From positions 1 through 24,405 of the forward strand of contig CAYVQF010000074.1 in the NCBI GenBank assembly GCA_964454015.1: a stretch of DNA of 24,405 nucleotides, given 5' to 3'. The notes beneath the pieces are model-generated. The model saw only the letters and a program-made list of their open reading frames with translations, ran no database searches and had not been told where the DNA came from. Position numbers and translations under genes: made by a program. Shown here piece after piece: positions 11,292 to 19,052 of this stretch. Position 1 is the first letter of the stretch, and the number at the start of each line of letters is the position of its first letter. Source of the stretch: CAYVQF01 sp964454015 (lineage in GTDB: Bacteria; Myxococcota_A; Bradymonadia; UBA4248).

Positions 11292-11603
11292 TTGGCTAGT
11301 CGGCGGGAAGATGGCCGCACCATCGCCGGGACGCTGACCCCAGCCCAAGCGCAGGCCTACGCCGAGTTGATGCAGGCCGGACGACCGCTGCGGGCAGAGG
11401 AGCTGCGTTCGGTCCGCGGCATGAACCACCCGGAGAAGCTCCTCGAAGGGGCGCGGCGAGTCTTGGACGTCCGCACGAGTCGCTACGCCTGGCGCGCCAC
11501 CCACCTGTTGCGCGGCGACACCCCCGAGGCAAAGCGCTACTGGTTCCGGCCACCACCTTCGCTGCGTTGGGCGCTCTTGCAGCCGGTGACCTCAAGTGGG
11601 TGA
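11292..11603 (+). CDS. Small hypothetical protein, possible winged-helix
   Basis: A 103-aa frame with strongly GC-biased third positions, resembling real coding sequence from about residue 14 (LTPAQAQAYAELMQAGRPLRAEELR, then HPEKLLEGARRVLD, ending YWFRPPPSLRWALLQP). The helix-turn-helix-like beginning and the basic strand-rich middle would fit a small DNA-binding protein, but I do not recognise the family. The only usable start is TTG, with no convincing ribosome binding site, and the frame is closed upstream at 11256. The gene may be 5'-truncated. It is divergent from the TPR gene and may mark the left edge of the phage-like element. Confidence 0.4.
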   Translation: MASRREDGRTIAGTLTPAQAQAYAELMQAGRPLRAEELRSVRGMNHPEKLLEGARRVLDVRTSRYAWRATHLLRGDTPEAKRYWFRPPPSLRWALLQPVTSSG

Positions 11604-11767
11604 TGGTTCTGTCGCTATGATTCGGACGGCCGCGAGCGCGTCGACTCTGGCGCCAGGCCCGCGCTTAGGCGTGACTTTTGAGTTCCGTCGTGGCATATTT
11701 GGGGACGACAAGCGATGGCTGAGTCCGCCCCGGAGAAGCGCACAGGGCGTAGATCTTCGCATCGAGG
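11604..11767. other. Short intergenic region
   Basis: Non-coding stretch between the small hypothetical gene and the 317-aa gene. No hairpin or promoter can be defended. GAGG at 11764-11767 probably serves the next gene. Confidence 0.4.
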
Positions 11768-12721
11768 ATGCTTGACGTGAACAAGCATACGCTGACATTG
11801 CTGAGCGGCCACTCAGACGAACTGCGGGTCTCTGCGACGGTCTTGCATGAGGCCTTTGGAGCGCTGATCGAGGGGGCTCGTCTGGCGACACGCTTTGCCG
11901 TCGAGGGCAAGAGCGTGCGCAAGGGTCCCCGCCCTGCATGGCTCGACTTAGCCTGTCACTTCGAGGTTACGGGCCTGAAGCCTGATTCGGCGATTATCCA
12001 GTTGGAAGCCCGCACGCTGAGGGAGGTGGACCCGTCACGCTTTGGCGATGGTGCGCAGCAGTCACTGTTCGGCGAGCCGGACGACCGCTTCGGTGAGCAG
12101 ACGGCGATCGACATCTTTGGCCGGCTTATCGCCACCATTTTGGAGGGCGATCGCGACGATGTCGTCGCCGATCGATCGCTGCTCGATGTCTGCGCGAGGT
12201 TCGCTCGGGTCTCGGGTGGCGGCTACGACGGAATCTCCCTCGAAGGCCTCCGCGGGCGCACGTCGCGGCTCATCGTCAAGTCGAGCGATGCGCCTGATAT
12301 CGAGCTCCTGCGCGACGAGACGCCGCGCCCCCAGGCAGCTCGTGTGGTGGGCACACTTGACACTGTGTCCGCTTCTCGCTCGGACGTGGTCTTGGTGCTG
12401 AAGGATGGCATGCATGTGCCGGCGCGTATGGAAGAGCACAACCCTGAAGCGCTCCGAACGCTCTTCGGCAAAGAGGTCGTTGTCTCAGGGATGGCTTATT
12501 TCCGGCCGTCTGGGCGGCTCCTCCTGTTGGATGTTGCGGCTCTCGATGAGGCGCGTGCCGAGGATCGGGTCTTTCAAAAGGCACCAGTGGCTCGGAAGCA
12601 GAAGGTCGTCCTCGAAGCCACCGGTGCGAGCGATACGTCCGGCGTCGCCGCGTTCTTCGGCACGTGGCCCGGCGAGGAAACCGACGCCGAGCTCCTCGCG
12701 GCGCTCCGGGCGCTCGGATGA
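11768..12721 (+). CDS. Conserved-looking hypothetical protein, 317 aa
   Basis: I do not recognise a named family. Residues 1-60 are helical (LHEAFGALIEGARLATRF) and residues 60-130 are mixed. A C-terminal beta-rich region (about 195-265) with RVVGTLDTVSASRSDVVLVL, TLFGKEVVVSGMAYFRPSG and LLLLDVAAL looks like a small OB- or barrel-like fold. There is no signal peptide or membrane segment. ATG at 11768 directly abuts GAGG, leaving no spacer, so GTG at 11777 (nine bases after GAGG) may be the true start, giving 314 aa. Its stop overlaps the ATG of the exonuclease remnant as ATGA, so the two were probably co-translated. A nucleic-acid-related or antitoxin-like role is possible but unproven. Confidence 0.7.
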   Translation: MLDVNKHTLTLLSGHSDELRVSATVLHEAFGALIEGARLATRFAVEGKSVRKGPRPAWLDLACHFEVTGLKPDSAIIQLEARTLREVDPSRFGDGAQQSLFGEPDDRFGEQTAIDIFGRLIATILEGDRDDVVADRSLLDVCARFARVSGGGYDGISLEGLRGRTSRLIVKSSDAPDIELLRDETPRPQAARVVGTLDTVSASRSDVVLVLKDGMHVPARMEEHNPEALRTLFGKEVVVSGMAYFRPSGRLLLLDVAALDEARAEDRVFQKAPVARKQKVVLEATGASDTSGVAAFFGTWPGEETDAELLAALRALG

Positions 12722-13264
12722 GCGGTCTATTCCTTCTCGACGCTGGACCCAGCGCGGCACGAGATCATCGAGGTCGCGGCGTTGCGGGTGGAGCCGGTGT
12801 CGTTGGCGATGGTGGACCACCTGAGCCTGAAGGTGCGCCCAGAGCGTTTGGACTTGGCCGACCCCGCTGCGCTGGCGGTGAACGGCTACGATGCGGCGCT
12901 GTGGGGCGATGCGGTGAGCCTGGAGCTGGCCCTGGCCAAGCTCTCGGAGCTGCTGCGTGGCGCGGTCCTGGCTGGTCACAACGTCGGCTTCGACTGGTCA
13001 TTTCTGTGCCGAGCCTTTAACCGTGTGGATCTCCCGCTCCCTGAGCTCGACTACCACCGGCTGGACACGGCGAGCTTGGCGTGGCTGCTGGTGGCCTGTG
13101 GGGAGTCGCGCTCGGTGTCGCTCGATGCGGTGACACAGGCCTTGGGGCTGGCGCGCCCGCGTCCGCACCGTGCTCTGGACGACGCGCTGGCTGCGCTGGC
13201 CGTGGCGCGCAAGCTTCGGGATCGGATTGCCCTTGGGCATAGCTGGACGGAGGTGCAGGCATGA
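12718..13264 (+). pseudogene. DnaQ-like 3'-5' exonuclease disrupted at exo motif I
   Basis: The gene should begin at the ATG overlapping the previous stop: MSGLFLLD matches the first strand of a DEDDh exonuclease up to the first catalytic Asp. The sequence then shifts frame and continues as LDPARHEIIEVAALRVEP, the usual region after the ETTG loop. One base stands where about 15 (coding xETTG) are expected, so a deletion of about 14 bases around 12740 removes the motif I Glu and breaks the frame. Exo II (AGHNVGFDWSFL) and Exo III (PHRALDDALAAL) are intact. Without the deletion it would be a proofreading- or RNase T-type exonuclease of about 187 aa. Translation from internal codons would give a protein lacking motif I. 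A sequencing error is possible. Confidence 0.68.
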
Positions 13265-13984
13265 GGGGTTCGCGCTATTACATCAAGGGTGGTTTCTCGC
13301 ATACCGCCAACGGCGAGCGTCATCGCAGTGACGAAGGCCAAGAACAACGGAGCCTTGCGCGGCCTTCGGGGCGGCCGTTGAAGGGTGATGCGCCCTTTTT
13401 TCCGGCCGAGGAGATCGACCGCTTATTGGTCTTTGGCGAGACCGTGACTTGCGCCGATGGACACCCCCCAGGACGTCCGCTTCCCGAGCTACCGAGAGAT
13501 GGCCGAGCGTTTCGCTGTCTCGACGACGCTCATCGCGCAGTACTCGAAGACCCACAACTGCCTCCGCAGGCGCGCGCAGGCTCAGGCGCGCATCCGGATT
13601 CAGTCGGACCAGAAGCTCGTCGAGCTGCGGGCCACGGCGGTGGCGCTCTCAAAGGACGACGAGCTCCGCATCATCGACACCTACCTCGGGCGCTTCGAGC
13701 AGGCGCTGGCCGAGGGGCGGGTGCGCTTCGACAACCCGAGTGACTTCAACACCATGCTGCGCCTCAAGAACTTCGCCATGGGCGGCGCTGACTCTCGGCA
13801 GGAGGTCCACGTCTCGCTCTCACTGGAAGAGATCCAGGAGCGGCACCAGCGCATGATGCGCATCAACCGGACCGCCAGCGCTGCCTTGCGTGGAGAGATG
13901 CCCGGCCCCAACGACGTGGCCGTTGGCGCCTCTGAGGGGGCCGAATCCCCCGGATCCAGCTCTCCGGAGGGGCCGGCTAATTGA
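13261..13984 (+). pseudogene. Small-terminase-like DNA-binding protein, frameshifted
   Basis: The 3' part (13457-13984, 175 aa) has FPSYREMAERFAVSTTLIAQYSKTHNCLRRR, a helix-turn-helix like that of phage small terminase subunits, followed by a helical segment (DDELRIIDTYLGRFEQALAEG). The homologous N-terminus lies in another frame: PAEEIDRLLVFGETVTCADG. The frames would join if the C6 run at 13464-13469 had five Cs. A further stretch, TKAKNNGALRGLR at about 13328, lies in a third arrangement, with short G runs (about 13368 and 13384) where single-base changes would restore continuity. The ATG at 13261 overlaps the exonuclease stop (ATGA) and follows a GGAGG. It is decayed, misassembled or frameshift-regulated; decay is favoured because its neighbour is also broken. 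Confidence 0.6.
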
Positions 13985-14110
13985 ACATCCGAAAAAAACA
14001 GTGTTCATTTTTGGAGGGTAACGCAGGCGCATTTCTCTCAGTCCCCATCGAGCTTTCTGCGGAGGGTCCGGTAAATTGAACAGCCGAAAACAGTGTTCAT
14101 TTATCTCAGT
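13966..14110 (+). repeat. Two direct copies of a TGAACA...TGTTCA palindromic unit
   Basis: Two copies, 95 bases apart, of a unit beginning GGAGGG-CCGG-(T)AATTGAACA, then CCGAAAA..ACAG, then TGTTCATTT. The palindrome arms are 13982-13987/14002-14007 (14-nt spacer) and 14077-14082/14094-14099 (11-nt spacer). The first copy overlaps the 3' end of the small-terminase-like gene. Dyad arms of this size could bind a dimeric protein or act as recombination sites of the nearby tyrosine recombinase. Confidence 0.65.
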
Positions 14111-14639
14111 ATTCAGCGACCACCATCGGCGAGCTTCCGCGGGGCGAAGGATCCCAATGTCCGCTTCCATTAGAAAGTGGCCATCCCGCCGGCTGCAGTC
14201 ATGTAAATACGCGGACTTAGGCGCCACATTGGGGCCCGGAAACGGCGACGCTCATGGCCGCTTTCCCTCTGATCGCGTTTGGGCGGGATGCGATGGAATC
14301 CCTATGATAAACAACCACCTAAGAGGATTCGCCCATGATCTCGTCCGGAAGGGGAGAGGGGCGAAAAAAGAACGAAATCCGGCGCGATCAGGCAAGAATA
14401 GCCTGAAGCACACCACAGGGGGGGGGAGGTCGAAATTTCGCGTTAAATACAGTTATCTAAGGGGTTCCTGGTGGGCATTTCGACGGCGGCCCGATTGGAA
14501 AAGTGAACACCTGGAACAGTGTTCAATTAATTGGCTCCAAAATGGGCCGAAAAACGGGGGTGTTCATTTTTTCGGTGCAAGTAACTTTTGGGCCCAAATG
14601 AGGTGTTGGATTTCTGCTGCGGGTCACTTTGGGGTGCCC
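13985..14639. other. Non-coding, repeat-bracketed segment downstream of the integrase
   Basis: About 650 bases without a supportable gene. It carries the palindromic units at both ends, a G9 run near 14417-14426, and AT-richer patches such as GCGTTAAATACAGTTATCTAAG (split here as GCGTTAAATA and CAGTTATCTAAG). An open frame crosses it on the plus strand but continues antisense through the integrase and is not credible. Confidence 0.6.
14504..14580 (-). repeat. Inverted copies of the TGAACA/TGTTCA unit near the integrase
   Basis: Read on the minus strand, TTAATTGAACA, a 10-base spacer and TGTTCACTTTT (arms 14520-14525 and 14504-14509) match the left-hand units in the opposite orientation. A half-like site follows at 14545-14575, where CCGAAAAAC, TGTTCATTTT and TTTTTCGG form another dyad. 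The inverted placement relative to the copies at 13966-14110 brackets about 400 bases of non-coding DNA. Confidence 0.55.
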
Positions 14640-15254
14640 TCAGCAGGTCAGATAGGCGAGGGAGCGGAGGAGGTCTTCGTCGGTCGGGTGGGTGTAGATC
14701 GCGGTCGAGGTGATGGTCTTGTGCCGGGCGAAGCGCTGGGTGAGGCGGATGTCGCGGGAGGCGCGGTAGAGGTTGGTGCAGGCGGTGTGCCGCAGGGCGT
14801 GGAAGCTGAAGAGGTGCTCGAAGCCGGCGCGCTGTTGCCAGCGCTTGAAGGTGTGGCGCAGTTGCCGGGTCGAGAGCCTGTTGCCTTTGCGGGAGACGAA
14901 GAGCGGCGCGTCCTCAGCCAGGTCTTCGCCGGCTTGGCGCTTCCACCCGTGGAGCTTGTCGAGCTTGGCCCGAACCGTGTCTGGCAGGAGGACCTCCTGC
15001 AGGCTCAGGTCATCGTGGCTGCGCTTGAAGACCCGCAAGTGGACTCGCCGGCGCGCCCGACCGCCATCGAAAACGTCGCCCATGTCGAGAGCCAACAACT
15101 CGTGCTCGCGCAGGGCAGTGCCCAGGGCGAGGCTGAAGATGACGTGGTCGCGAAAGCCGTCCTTGTGCTGGCCCGTCACGGCGAGGAGCGCGCGCTGCTC
15201 GTGCTCGGAGAGGGTTCGGGGGGCGCGGGCGATGCGTTGGGCGTAAGCGGTCAT
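14640..15254 (-). CDS. Tyrosine recombinase/integrase, catalytic core only
   Basis: A 204-aa site-specific recombinase. All catalytic positions are present: Arg49 in LGTALREHELLALD, a beta-strand Lys near 77 (VFKRS), H152-x2-R155 in HALRHTACT, His178 in FARHKT and nucleophile Tyr187 in AIYTHP. It starts about where the catalytic domain begins, so the usual N-terminal core-binding (SAM-like) domain of roughly 80-100 residues is missing or reduced to about 20 residues. The start ATG has AAAGGAAA upstream. It lies between the small- and large-terminase-like genes, on the opposite strand, with palindromic repeats on one side and tandem 222-bp repeats on the other, which suggests later insertion. 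Expected to cut and rejoin DNA at short dyad sites. Confidence 0.88.
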   Translation of the reverse strand: MTAYAQRIARAPRTLSEHEQRALLAVTGQHKDGFRDHVIFSLALGTALREHELLALDMGDVFDGGRARRRVHLRVFKRSHDDLSLQEVLLPDTVRAKLDKLHGWKRQAGEDLAEDAPLFVSRKGNRLSTRQLRHTFKRWQQRAGFEHLFSFHALRHTACTNLYRASRDIRLTQRFARHKTITSTAIYTHPTDEDLLRSLAYLTC

Positions 15255-15272
15255 GGCTTTCCTTTGGTTAGA

Positions 15273-15774
15273 GGCTTTAGTCCGCAGGCTGGAGGCGGGA
15301 GGTCCAACTCCAACTCGGCGCGAATCGCCGGCATGAACCCGGCGACAGCGACCTCGCGCCCATACAGGCTTCGTTTGCGGCAGACATCAAGTCCAGGGCG
15401 AACCAAGCCGGCCACTTCTTTGTCTCGGAATCGCCAATCTTGTCGGGAGCTTCGCTCCAGTCTCCAGTCTCCTACCTCCAGCCTAATCAAGTCAGGCTTT
15501 AGTCCGCAGGCTGGAGACGGGAGGTCCAACGCAGCGCGAATCGCCTGCTCGGATCCTGCGACAGCGACCTCGCGCCCATACAGGCTTCGTTTGCGGCAGA
15601 CATCAAGTCCAGNNNNNNNNNNNNNNNNNNNNNNNNNNNNNNNNNNNNNNNNNNNNNNNNNNNNNNNNNNNNNNNNNNNNNNNNNNNNNNNNNNNNNNNN
15701 NNNNNNNNNNNNCGCCAATCTTGTCGGGAGCTTCGCTCCAGTCTCCAGTCTCCTACCTCCAGCCTAAACAAGCC
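15273..15774. repeat. 222-bp tandem repeat, two copies visible, containing the assembly gap
   Basis: Unit 1 (15273-15494) and unit 2 (from 15495) both begin GGCTTTAGTCCGCAGGCTGGAG and end with CTCCAGTCTCCAGTCTCCTACCTCCAGCC-type sequence. Over the first 120 bases they differ by substitutions and a 6-base indel, and about 55 bases (ending AGTCCAG) look identical. The period, 222, is a multiple of three. Unit 2 is interrupted by the N run; only about 35 bases would be missing if it is a simple copy, so extra collapsed copies are likely. The array fills the divergent space between the integrase and the large terminase. Confidence 0.85.
15613..15712. other. Assembly gap of 100 N
   Basis: Exactly 100 undetermined bases inside the second tandem unit, the conventional scaffold-gap length. 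The true size is unknown. Repeat collapse is the obvious cause. Confidence 0.98.
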
Positions 15775-17202
15775 ATGCTCTCAGTCGTGAAAAAGACCCC
15801 GCATGAGCTCGGGGATTGGTTGGCGACCGAAGCCGGCTTCATCGCGGGGCTGTGCTCCTTCGACAGCGAGCCCATCGAGCTTGAGCCCTACCAAGTGGCC
15901 TTCCTCGAAAACCGGGCGCGCTTCCGCTGGGTGGCCAAAGGTCGCCAGGTTGGCTACTCCTTCATCGTGGCCCTCGAGGCGCTGGCGCGCTGCCACCTGC
16001 GGGACGGCTACACGGCGGTCTTCGTGAGCTACAACCTGGACGACGCCAAGGAGAAGATCCTGCTCGCGCGCCAGGTCTACGAGGAGATGCCCCTGGCCTT
16101 CCAGAAGAAGCTGGTGGTGGACTCCAAAACCGAGCTGGCCTTCGAGGCCATCGGCCGGGGCGGCCGCCTCTCGCGCATCCTCTCGGTGCCGTCGAAGCCG
16201 CCGCGCGGCAAGAAAGGCGACGTCGTGCTGGACGAGCTGGCCCACTACGTGAACGACCGCGAGGTTTACACAGGCTCGACGGCCCTGATTCTGCGCTCCA
16301 ATGGTCAGCTCACTGGGTGCTCCACGCCCCTGGGCCGGCGCGGCATCTTCTGGGAGATCGCCACTGAGGAGCTGCGCAAGTACCCACACCACCGTCGTCA
16401 GGAGGTGCCCTGGTGGTTGTGCCGCTTCTTCAGCAGCGACATCGAGCAGGCCGCCATGGAGGCGCCGCTGCTGCCGACGGAGGAGCGGGTCGCCCGCTTT
16501 GGCCGCCCGACGATCGTCGAGCAGTTCGACTCCTTGCCCCTCGATGACTTCCAGCAGGAGCTGGAGTGCCGCTTCGTCGACGAGTCCTACAGCTTCTACG
16601 GCTACGACCTCATCTTGCCGAACACGCGAGAGGGTCTCTTGCTCGCCGATGACTTCACGGACTTGCCCTTCCCCGAAGGGCGACTCGTGGCGGGCTTCGA
16701 CGTGGGTCGCCGCCAGGACCGCTCAGAGCTCGCCGTTTTCGAGGAGCTGAGTGGGCGCTGGCTCTGCCGGATGCTGCGCAGCTACGACCAGGTGCCCTTC
16801 TCCGAGCAGGAGGCCGACCTGGTGCGGATGATGAACACGCTGCCCATCGCGCGGCTCTCCATCGACAAGAGCGGCATCGGGATGAATCTGGCCGAGAACC
16901 TCGGCTGCGCCTACCCGCAGGTGGTCGACGAAGTGTTTACGAACGCGAGCAAGGAGCGCTGGTGCACGGACTTCAAGATCCTGCTCCAGCGCCGCGACGT
17001 GGACTTGCCGCGGGATCGGGAGCTCGTCGCCCAGATCCACAGCATCAAGCGGCGGGTGCTGCCTTCGGGGAACGTGACCTTTGAGGCCGAGCGCACGAGG
17101 CGCGGCCACGCGGACCGCTTCTGGGCGATGGTGCTGGCTTGCCAGCGGGAGCGTCCGTCGCAGCGTTCCGATTCAGAGGTGAGCTTCAGGGTGATTGGCT
17201 GA
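15775..17202 (+). CDS. Phage terminase large subunit (Mu gp28-like)
   Basis: A 475-aa packaging motor. The ATPase domain has a divergent Walker A, AKGRQVGYS (54-62, the KGRQ-x-G-x-S form seen in terminases), Walker B DVVLDELAHY (D153, E154) and coupling motif CSTPLG (182-187). The nuclease domain has an RNase H-like arrangement of acidic residues: GFDVGRRQDRSELA (D309), LSIDKSGIG (D364) and GHADRFW (D447). It would cut concatemeric DNA and pump it into a prohead. ATG at 15775 is the natural start, but the tandem repeat ends directly before it and no ribosome binding site is visible. The repeat may have replaced the native 5' signal. A TTG 18 codons upstream lies wholly in repeat. Confidence 0.88.
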   Translation: MLSVVKKTPHELGDWLATEAGFIAGLCSFDSEPIELEPYQVAFLENRARFRWVAKGRQVGYSFIVALEALARCHLRDGYTAVFVSYNLDDAKEKILLARQVYEEMPLAFQKKLVVDSKTELAFEAIGRGGRLSRILSVPSKPPRGKKGDVVLDELAHYVNDREVYTGSTALILRSNGQLTGCSTPLGRRGIFWEIATEELRKYPHHRRQEVPWWLCRFFSSDIEQAAMEAPLLPTEERVARFGRPTIVEQFDSLPLDDFQQELECRFVDESYSFYGYDLILPNTREGLLLADDFTDLPFPEGRLVAGFDVGRRQDRSELAVFEELSGRWLCRMLRSYDQVPFSEQEADLVRMMNTLPIARLSIDKSGIGMNLAENLGCAYPQVVDEVFTNASKERWCTDFKILLQRRDVDLPRDRELVAQIHSIKRRVLPSGNVTFEAERTRRGHADRFWAMVLACQRERPSQRSDSEVSFRVIG

Positions 17203-17281
17203 GGCCGCAGGATTTTGAAGACACGGCAGAGACTTCCCAGCGGGGTGGGGGAGGGCGCTCTGCGCAACCAGGAGGAAGGCG

Positions 17282-18400
17282 ATGGGTGCAAGGTACGGTT
17301 GTGTGCTTGCGGTGGCGATGGTCTGGGCGCTGCTCTGGGGATGTGGCAACAAGAACGCCTCGCGGCCCTTGGAGCTGCCCGAAGAGGAGGACATCGAGGA
17401 GGTCGCAGAGGTCGAGGAGCAGGACGAGAAGGATGACTTGGAGGGCGTCGACGCAGACGAGGACCAGGCAGATCAGGAGGATGTGACGGAGGTTGTGACG
17501 GACCCGGACGACGGGATCGAAGCGTCGATGGAGGTGAGCATCGCGTGTTCGCCGGCTTGCGGCACTTTGGAGCATTGCTTCGAGGGGCGCTGTGTGTGCC
17601 AGCAGCATTGGGAGGGGCCGGGATGTGAGCAGAGCCGGCAGGAGATCAGGATCCCCGCGGAGGGGTCGCAGGTGGATTTCCTGATGGGCAATGATGGGCG
17701 TTGGGGTTGGCCGCCCGCTGACGAGGTGCCGGCGCACTGGGTGAGCTTGCGGGCATACTTCATCGACCGCGAGGAGGTTTCGGCCGTGAGCTACCTGCTC
17801 TGCGTGCTGAGTGGGGCGTGTTCGGAGCCGATGCTATCAGCCGAGTACGGGACCTACGGGGCGGTGGAGTTGCTGCTGCACCCGGTCAACGGGGTCACTT
17901 GGGTGGACGCCTGGCGCTACTGTCGCTGGGCGGGCAAGCGCCTGCCGACGGAGGCCGAGTGGGAGCGGGCGGCCAAGGGCGAGCTGGGCGCGCTTTTCCC
18001 TTGGGGAGAGGCGTGTCCGGCGTCGTGGTTGGGGTTGCCGTGCTGGGATCCCGAGTGGTCCCTTGGTACGAGCTTGGCGAACTGCCACGACATCTATTGC
18101 CGCGACCCGTACCCCGAGACGGCGCCGACCATGGCCTTTGCGGCTGGCGCCTCTCCCGAGGGGATGCTGAACCTGGCCGGCAATGTGCGCGAGTGGGTCA
18201 ACGACTGGTATGCGCCGACGGCCTATGCATCAGGACCGGTGACGAACCCGCAGGGGCCAGGAGAGGGGACCCGAAAGGTGCTCAGAGGCGGCGGCTTTCT
18301 GAGTCCGCCGCGGCACCTGCGCACCACGGCGCGCTCTCATCTGGACCCCGCAGCGCCGCGGCCCGACGTGGGATTTCGCTGCGCCCGGGATGGGTTTTAG
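17282..18400 (+). CDS. Second SUMF1/FGE-like lipoprotein with EGF-like module
   Basis: A 372-aa lipoprotein paralogous to the one at the left of the window. The signal peptide ends in LLWG-C (Cys21). A highly acidic linker (about 31-80) and one EGF-like module (C89-C115) precede the SUMF1 domain (about 122-372), with PTEAEWERAAKGE, LAGNVREWVNDWY, RGGGF and GFRCARDG. As in the other copy, the cysteines needed for formylglycine formation are missing after RGGGFL. AGGAGG lies six bases before the ATG. It sits between the large terminase and the Com-like gene, in the same direction, so it is either cargo of the phage-like element or a host gene isolated between fragments. Its codon use is more GC-rich than the left copy. 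Confidence 0.88.
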   Translation: MGARYGCVLAVAMVWALLWGCGNKNASRPLELPEEEDIEEVAEVEEQDEKDDLEGVDADEDQADQEDVTEVVTDPDDGIEASMEVSIACSPACGTLEHCFEGRCVCQQHWEGPGCEQSRQEIRIPAEGSQVDFLMGNDGRWGWPPADEVPAHWVSLRAYFIDREEVSAVSYLLCVLSGACSEPMLSAEYGTYGAVELLLHPVNGVTWVDAWRYCRWAGKRLPTEAEWERAAKGELGALFPWGEACPASWLGLPCWDPEWSLGTSLANCHDIYCRDPYPETAPTMAFAAGASPEGMLNLAGNVREWVNDWYAPTAYASGPVTNPQGPGEGTRKVLRGGGFLSPPRHLRTTARSHLDPAAPRPDVGFRCARDGF

Positions 18401-18727
18401 GGGGGGCGTCAATCATCCATTCCGGCAACTGTGGCCACATTGGGGTGACGTGGCAACAATTTCCTCGCGCATAGTTCCCAAGCACATCTCTGGGCGGGGG
18501 GAGATCTTTGTGGATCCACGCGCCCTTGGGCGTGCGCCCAGGGAGCCAGGCGAGCCGCCGTTTGGGGTGACGTCAATGCGCGCGGCATGGGTGCCTTCTC
18601 CCAACGCGTCGTTTTTCAACGCTTCCTCCCTTCTCCCTCCCTTCTCCCTCCCTGCTCCCTCCCGTTGTGGAGACTGGCCTCTGTTGCCAGCGCACAGCGT
18701 GCTGGCCCCAAAAGCCTGGAGGGAGAG
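18401..18727. other. Intergenic region with repeated TTGGGGTGACGT and a pyrimidine tract
   Basis: No gene seen. The 12-mer TTGGGGTGACGT occurs twice (18440-18451 and 18562-18573), the second extending to a TGACGTCA palindrome. A polypyrimidine tract of CTTCTCCCTCC-type units lies at about 18625-18664, shortly before the Com-like gene. The paired 12-mers could be operator sites for the downstream genes, but this is a guess. Confidence 0.45.
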
Positions 18728-18934
18728 ATGAAAGCGATGATGGCAGATGAGTCTTGGCGTTGTCACACCTGCGGGGGCCTGCTCGGGGTCCACCGGGATG
18801 CAGCGTTGCACATCAAGTACAAGCGCGCCCAGCTCGTGGTTCGGGGGCGAGTCCTGGTCCAGTGCCCACGTTGCGTCGACCTGAACGAGACCGAGACCCG
18901 TCCACCTGCTCCCGAAGCGCTCGAGATTTCGTAG
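18728..18934 (+). CDS. Com-like zinc-ribbon protein, 68 aa
   Basis: A small protein with two CxxC knuckles, RCHTCGG (C12, C15) and QCPRCVDLN (C46, C49), which should bind one zinc. The layout recalls phage Mu Com, a zinc-finger translational regulator, and other small phage zinc ribbons. The spacing between the knuckles (about 30 residues) is longer than in Mu Com, so the match is by architecture only. GGAGGGAG directly precedes ATG 18728; in-frame ATGs at 18737 and 18740 are less well placed. The frame is open upstream but low-complexity. It precedes the replication genes of the element. Confidence 0.68.
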   Translation: MKAMMADESWRCHTCGGLLGVHRDAALHIKYKRAQLVVRGRVLVQCPRCVDLNETETRPPAPEALEIS

Positions 18935-19052
18935 CCCACCCCAAACCAAAACATCCGCGACTGGAGAGGCCCCAGAGGTCCGCCCGCGCCAGCGAAAGCT
19001 CCCCCAAACGGAGCGGCGCGAGCAAGTCCGGCACTGAAGCTGGAGACCTCTC

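Noticed and set aside
12664..13020. PIN-domain toxin, suggested by MSGLFLLDAGP
   Set aside because: The continuation in the adjacent frame is plainly DnaQ-like (IIEVAALRVE, HNVGFD, HRALDDA), so the start is better read as the first strand of an exonuclease with a deletion.
13966..14580. Integron attC sites
   Set aside because: The arms TGAACA/TGTTCA do not fit the RYYYAAC/GTTRRRY core consensus and no cassette array follows.
14076..15767. Long plus-strand open frame across the integrase region
   Set aside because: It runs antisense to a clear tyrosine recombinase with all catalytic residues, crosses non-coding repeats and the N gap, and encodes low-complexity sequence.
15273..15774. CRISPR array
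   Set aside because: The units are long (222 bp) and contiguous with no unique spacers, and no cas gene is present.
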